Source: Kitasatospora cheerisanensis KCTC 2395 (lineage in GTDB: Bacteria; Actinomycetota; Actinomycetes; Streptomycetales; Streptomycetaceae). From it: a DNA stretch of 64,000 nucleotides. The notes below the pieces were generated by a model. The model saw nothing but the letters and a program-made list of their open reading frames with translations. It made no database searches and was not told where the DNA came from. Location: assembly GCF_000696185.1 (NCBI RefSeq), contig NZ_KK853997.1, positions 4,547,981 through 4,611,980 on the forward strand. The letters run 5' to 3'. A program made the translations under genes and the position numbers. Each line of letters starts with the position of its first letter. Position 1 is the stretch's first letter. Below are positions 63,040 through 64,000 of the stretch, piece by piece.

Positions 63040-64000
63040 GTGACCGTCGTGGGGCCCTTCGGGCTGAGCGTGCAGGACCGCGATCTGACCCGCGACGTCC
63101 AGGCCGGGATGGAGGCCGTGGAGGCCGCCCTGATCGAGGCCGTCAAGTGCGACGTGCCCTTCATCACGGTGACCGCCAGCCACCTCATCGAGGCCGGGGG
63201 GAAGCGGTTCAGGCCGCTGCTGGTGATGCTCGCCGCCCAGTTCGGCGACCCGGGCGCGCCCGGGGTGGTGCCGTCCGCCGTGGTGGTCGAACTGACCCAC
63301 CTGGCAACGCTCTACCACGACGACGTGATGGACGAGGCCCCCGTGCGGCGCGGCGCGCCCAGCGCCAACAGCCGCTGGGACAACTCCGTCGCCATCCTCA
63401 CCGGCGACTTCCTGTTCTCCCGCGCCTCCCAGGTGCTCTCCGACCTCGGCCCCGAGGCCGTCCGGGTCCAGGCCGACGCGTTCGAACGACTCGTCACCGG
63501 CCAGATCCTGGAGACCGTCGGGCCCCGCCCCGAGGACGACCCGCTGCGCCACTACCTCGACGTCCTCTCCGGGAAGACCGGCTCGCTGATCGCCGTCTCC
63601 TGTCGCTTCGGCGCGATGATGGCCGGCGCCGAACCGTGGATCGTCGACCTGCTCACCCAGTACGGCGAGCGCATCGGCACCGCGTTCCAGCTCGCCGACG
63701 ACGTCCTCGACATCGCCAGCGACGGCCACGAGTCCGGCAAGACCCCCGGCACCGACCTCCGCGAAGGCGTCCCGACGCTGCCGGTCCTGCTGCTGCGTCA
63801 GATGCCGGTCGACCCCGCCGACCCCGAGGACGCGAGGCTGCGCGAGCTCCTCGACACCGACCTGGCGTCCGACGACGCCGGGCACGCGGAGGCCCTCCGG
63901 CTGCTGCGCCGGCACCCGGCGCTGGAGCGGGCCCGGCGGGAGACGCTGCGCTACGCCGAGGAAGCGCGTGCGCTGCTCGACCCGCTGCCGGAGTGCCCGG
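63040..64000 (+). CDS. Polyprenyl (all-trans) diphosphate synthase, 3' end outside window
   Basis: GTG at 63040 preceded by GGACAGGAG; 320 residues are visible and the frame is still open at the window end. First aspartate-rich motif DDVMD at 94-98 (LYHDDVMDEAP), second DDVLD at 220-224 (FQLADDVLDIASD), plus EAGGKRFRPLL and GKTPGTDLREG. It is an E-type prenyltransferase that elongates IPP onto allylic diphosphates. Small residues before the first motif suggest a long-chain product, and its place beside nuo and men genes suggests the nonaprenyl side chain of MK-9 (inference). Confidence 0.9.
   Translation, partial: MTVVGPFGLSVQDRDLTRDVQAGMEAVEAALIEAVKCDVPFITVTASHLIEAGGKRFRPLLVMLAAQFGDPGAPGVVPSAVVVELTHLATLYHDDVMDEAPVRRGAPSANSRWDNSVAILTGDFLFSRASQVLSDLGPEAVRVQADAFERLVTGQILETVGPRPEDDPLRHYLDVLSGKTGSLIAVSCRFGAMMAGAEPWIVDLLTQYGERIGTAFQLADDVLDIASDGHESGKTPGTDLREGVPTLPVLLLRQMPVDPADPEDARLRELLDTDLASDDAGHAEALRLLRRHPALERARRETLRYAEEARALLDPLPECP

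Overview
The window is a stretch of very GC-rich actinobacterial chromosome. Dense third-position GC, frequent GTG starts, the futalosine (Mqn) menaquinone route, a 14-gene nuo operon, a DtxR/DesR-type regulator and a DUF1707 protein together point to Streptomyces or Kitasatospora. From memory, the order serC - citA2 - pdxH - SIS/DtxR - purU - csp/mqnA - mqnC - menG - nuo - polyprenyl synthase follows the core region of S. coelicolor around SCO4366-SCO4583. I see no tRNA, rRNA, CRISPR array or insertion sequence, so this reads as core chromosome with a few accessory insertions.

Layout. 1-5905: tail of an aldo/keto reductase, a MarR regulator divergent from an FSP1-like FAD oxidoreductase with operator repeats between them, serC, citrate synthase and pdxH. 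6112-15130: an FxSxx-COOH RiPP system, the most interesting part. It has a 56-residue precursor ending FNSSI, a radical SAM/SPASM maturase fused to an HExxH domain, an AAC(3)-like acetyltransferase, a TIR-type protein (FxsC) and a 1333-residue P-loop/TIR/NB-ARC/TPR protein (FxsT). 15319-18943: an alpha/beta hydrolase with a DUF4231 membrane protein, a SIS protein and a DtxR-type regulator. 19295-26877: a primase-polymerase-like protein, a TPR regulator, a Pro/Gln-rich membrane protein, a substrate-binding lipoprotein, a conserved hypothetical, purU and an anti-sigma-type ATPase. 27259-35312: four transporters (three MFS, one DAACS), GNAT acetyltransferases, a DUF4229 protein and a LacI regulator. 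35432-38002: Uma2, DUF1707, SBF-like symporter and cold-shock genes.

38391-64000 is respiratory-quinone and complex I territory. mqnA, a Ser/Thr kinase, mqnC, menG and a geranylgeranyl-reductase-family FAD enzyme are followed by nuoA-N and a polyprenyl diphosphate synthase that would make the menaquinone tail. These genes supply the quinone and the proton-pumping dehydrogenase that reduces it. A Rex-type redox operator lies just upstream of nuoA.

Quality note. Four conserved genes (DtxR, the HATPase protein, the DUF1707 protein and the Ser/Thr kinase) are each broken by what looks like one missing base in a short C or G run. The uniform pattern suggests assembly error more than gene decay. 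Names and families are recognised from sequence alone; no database search was run.
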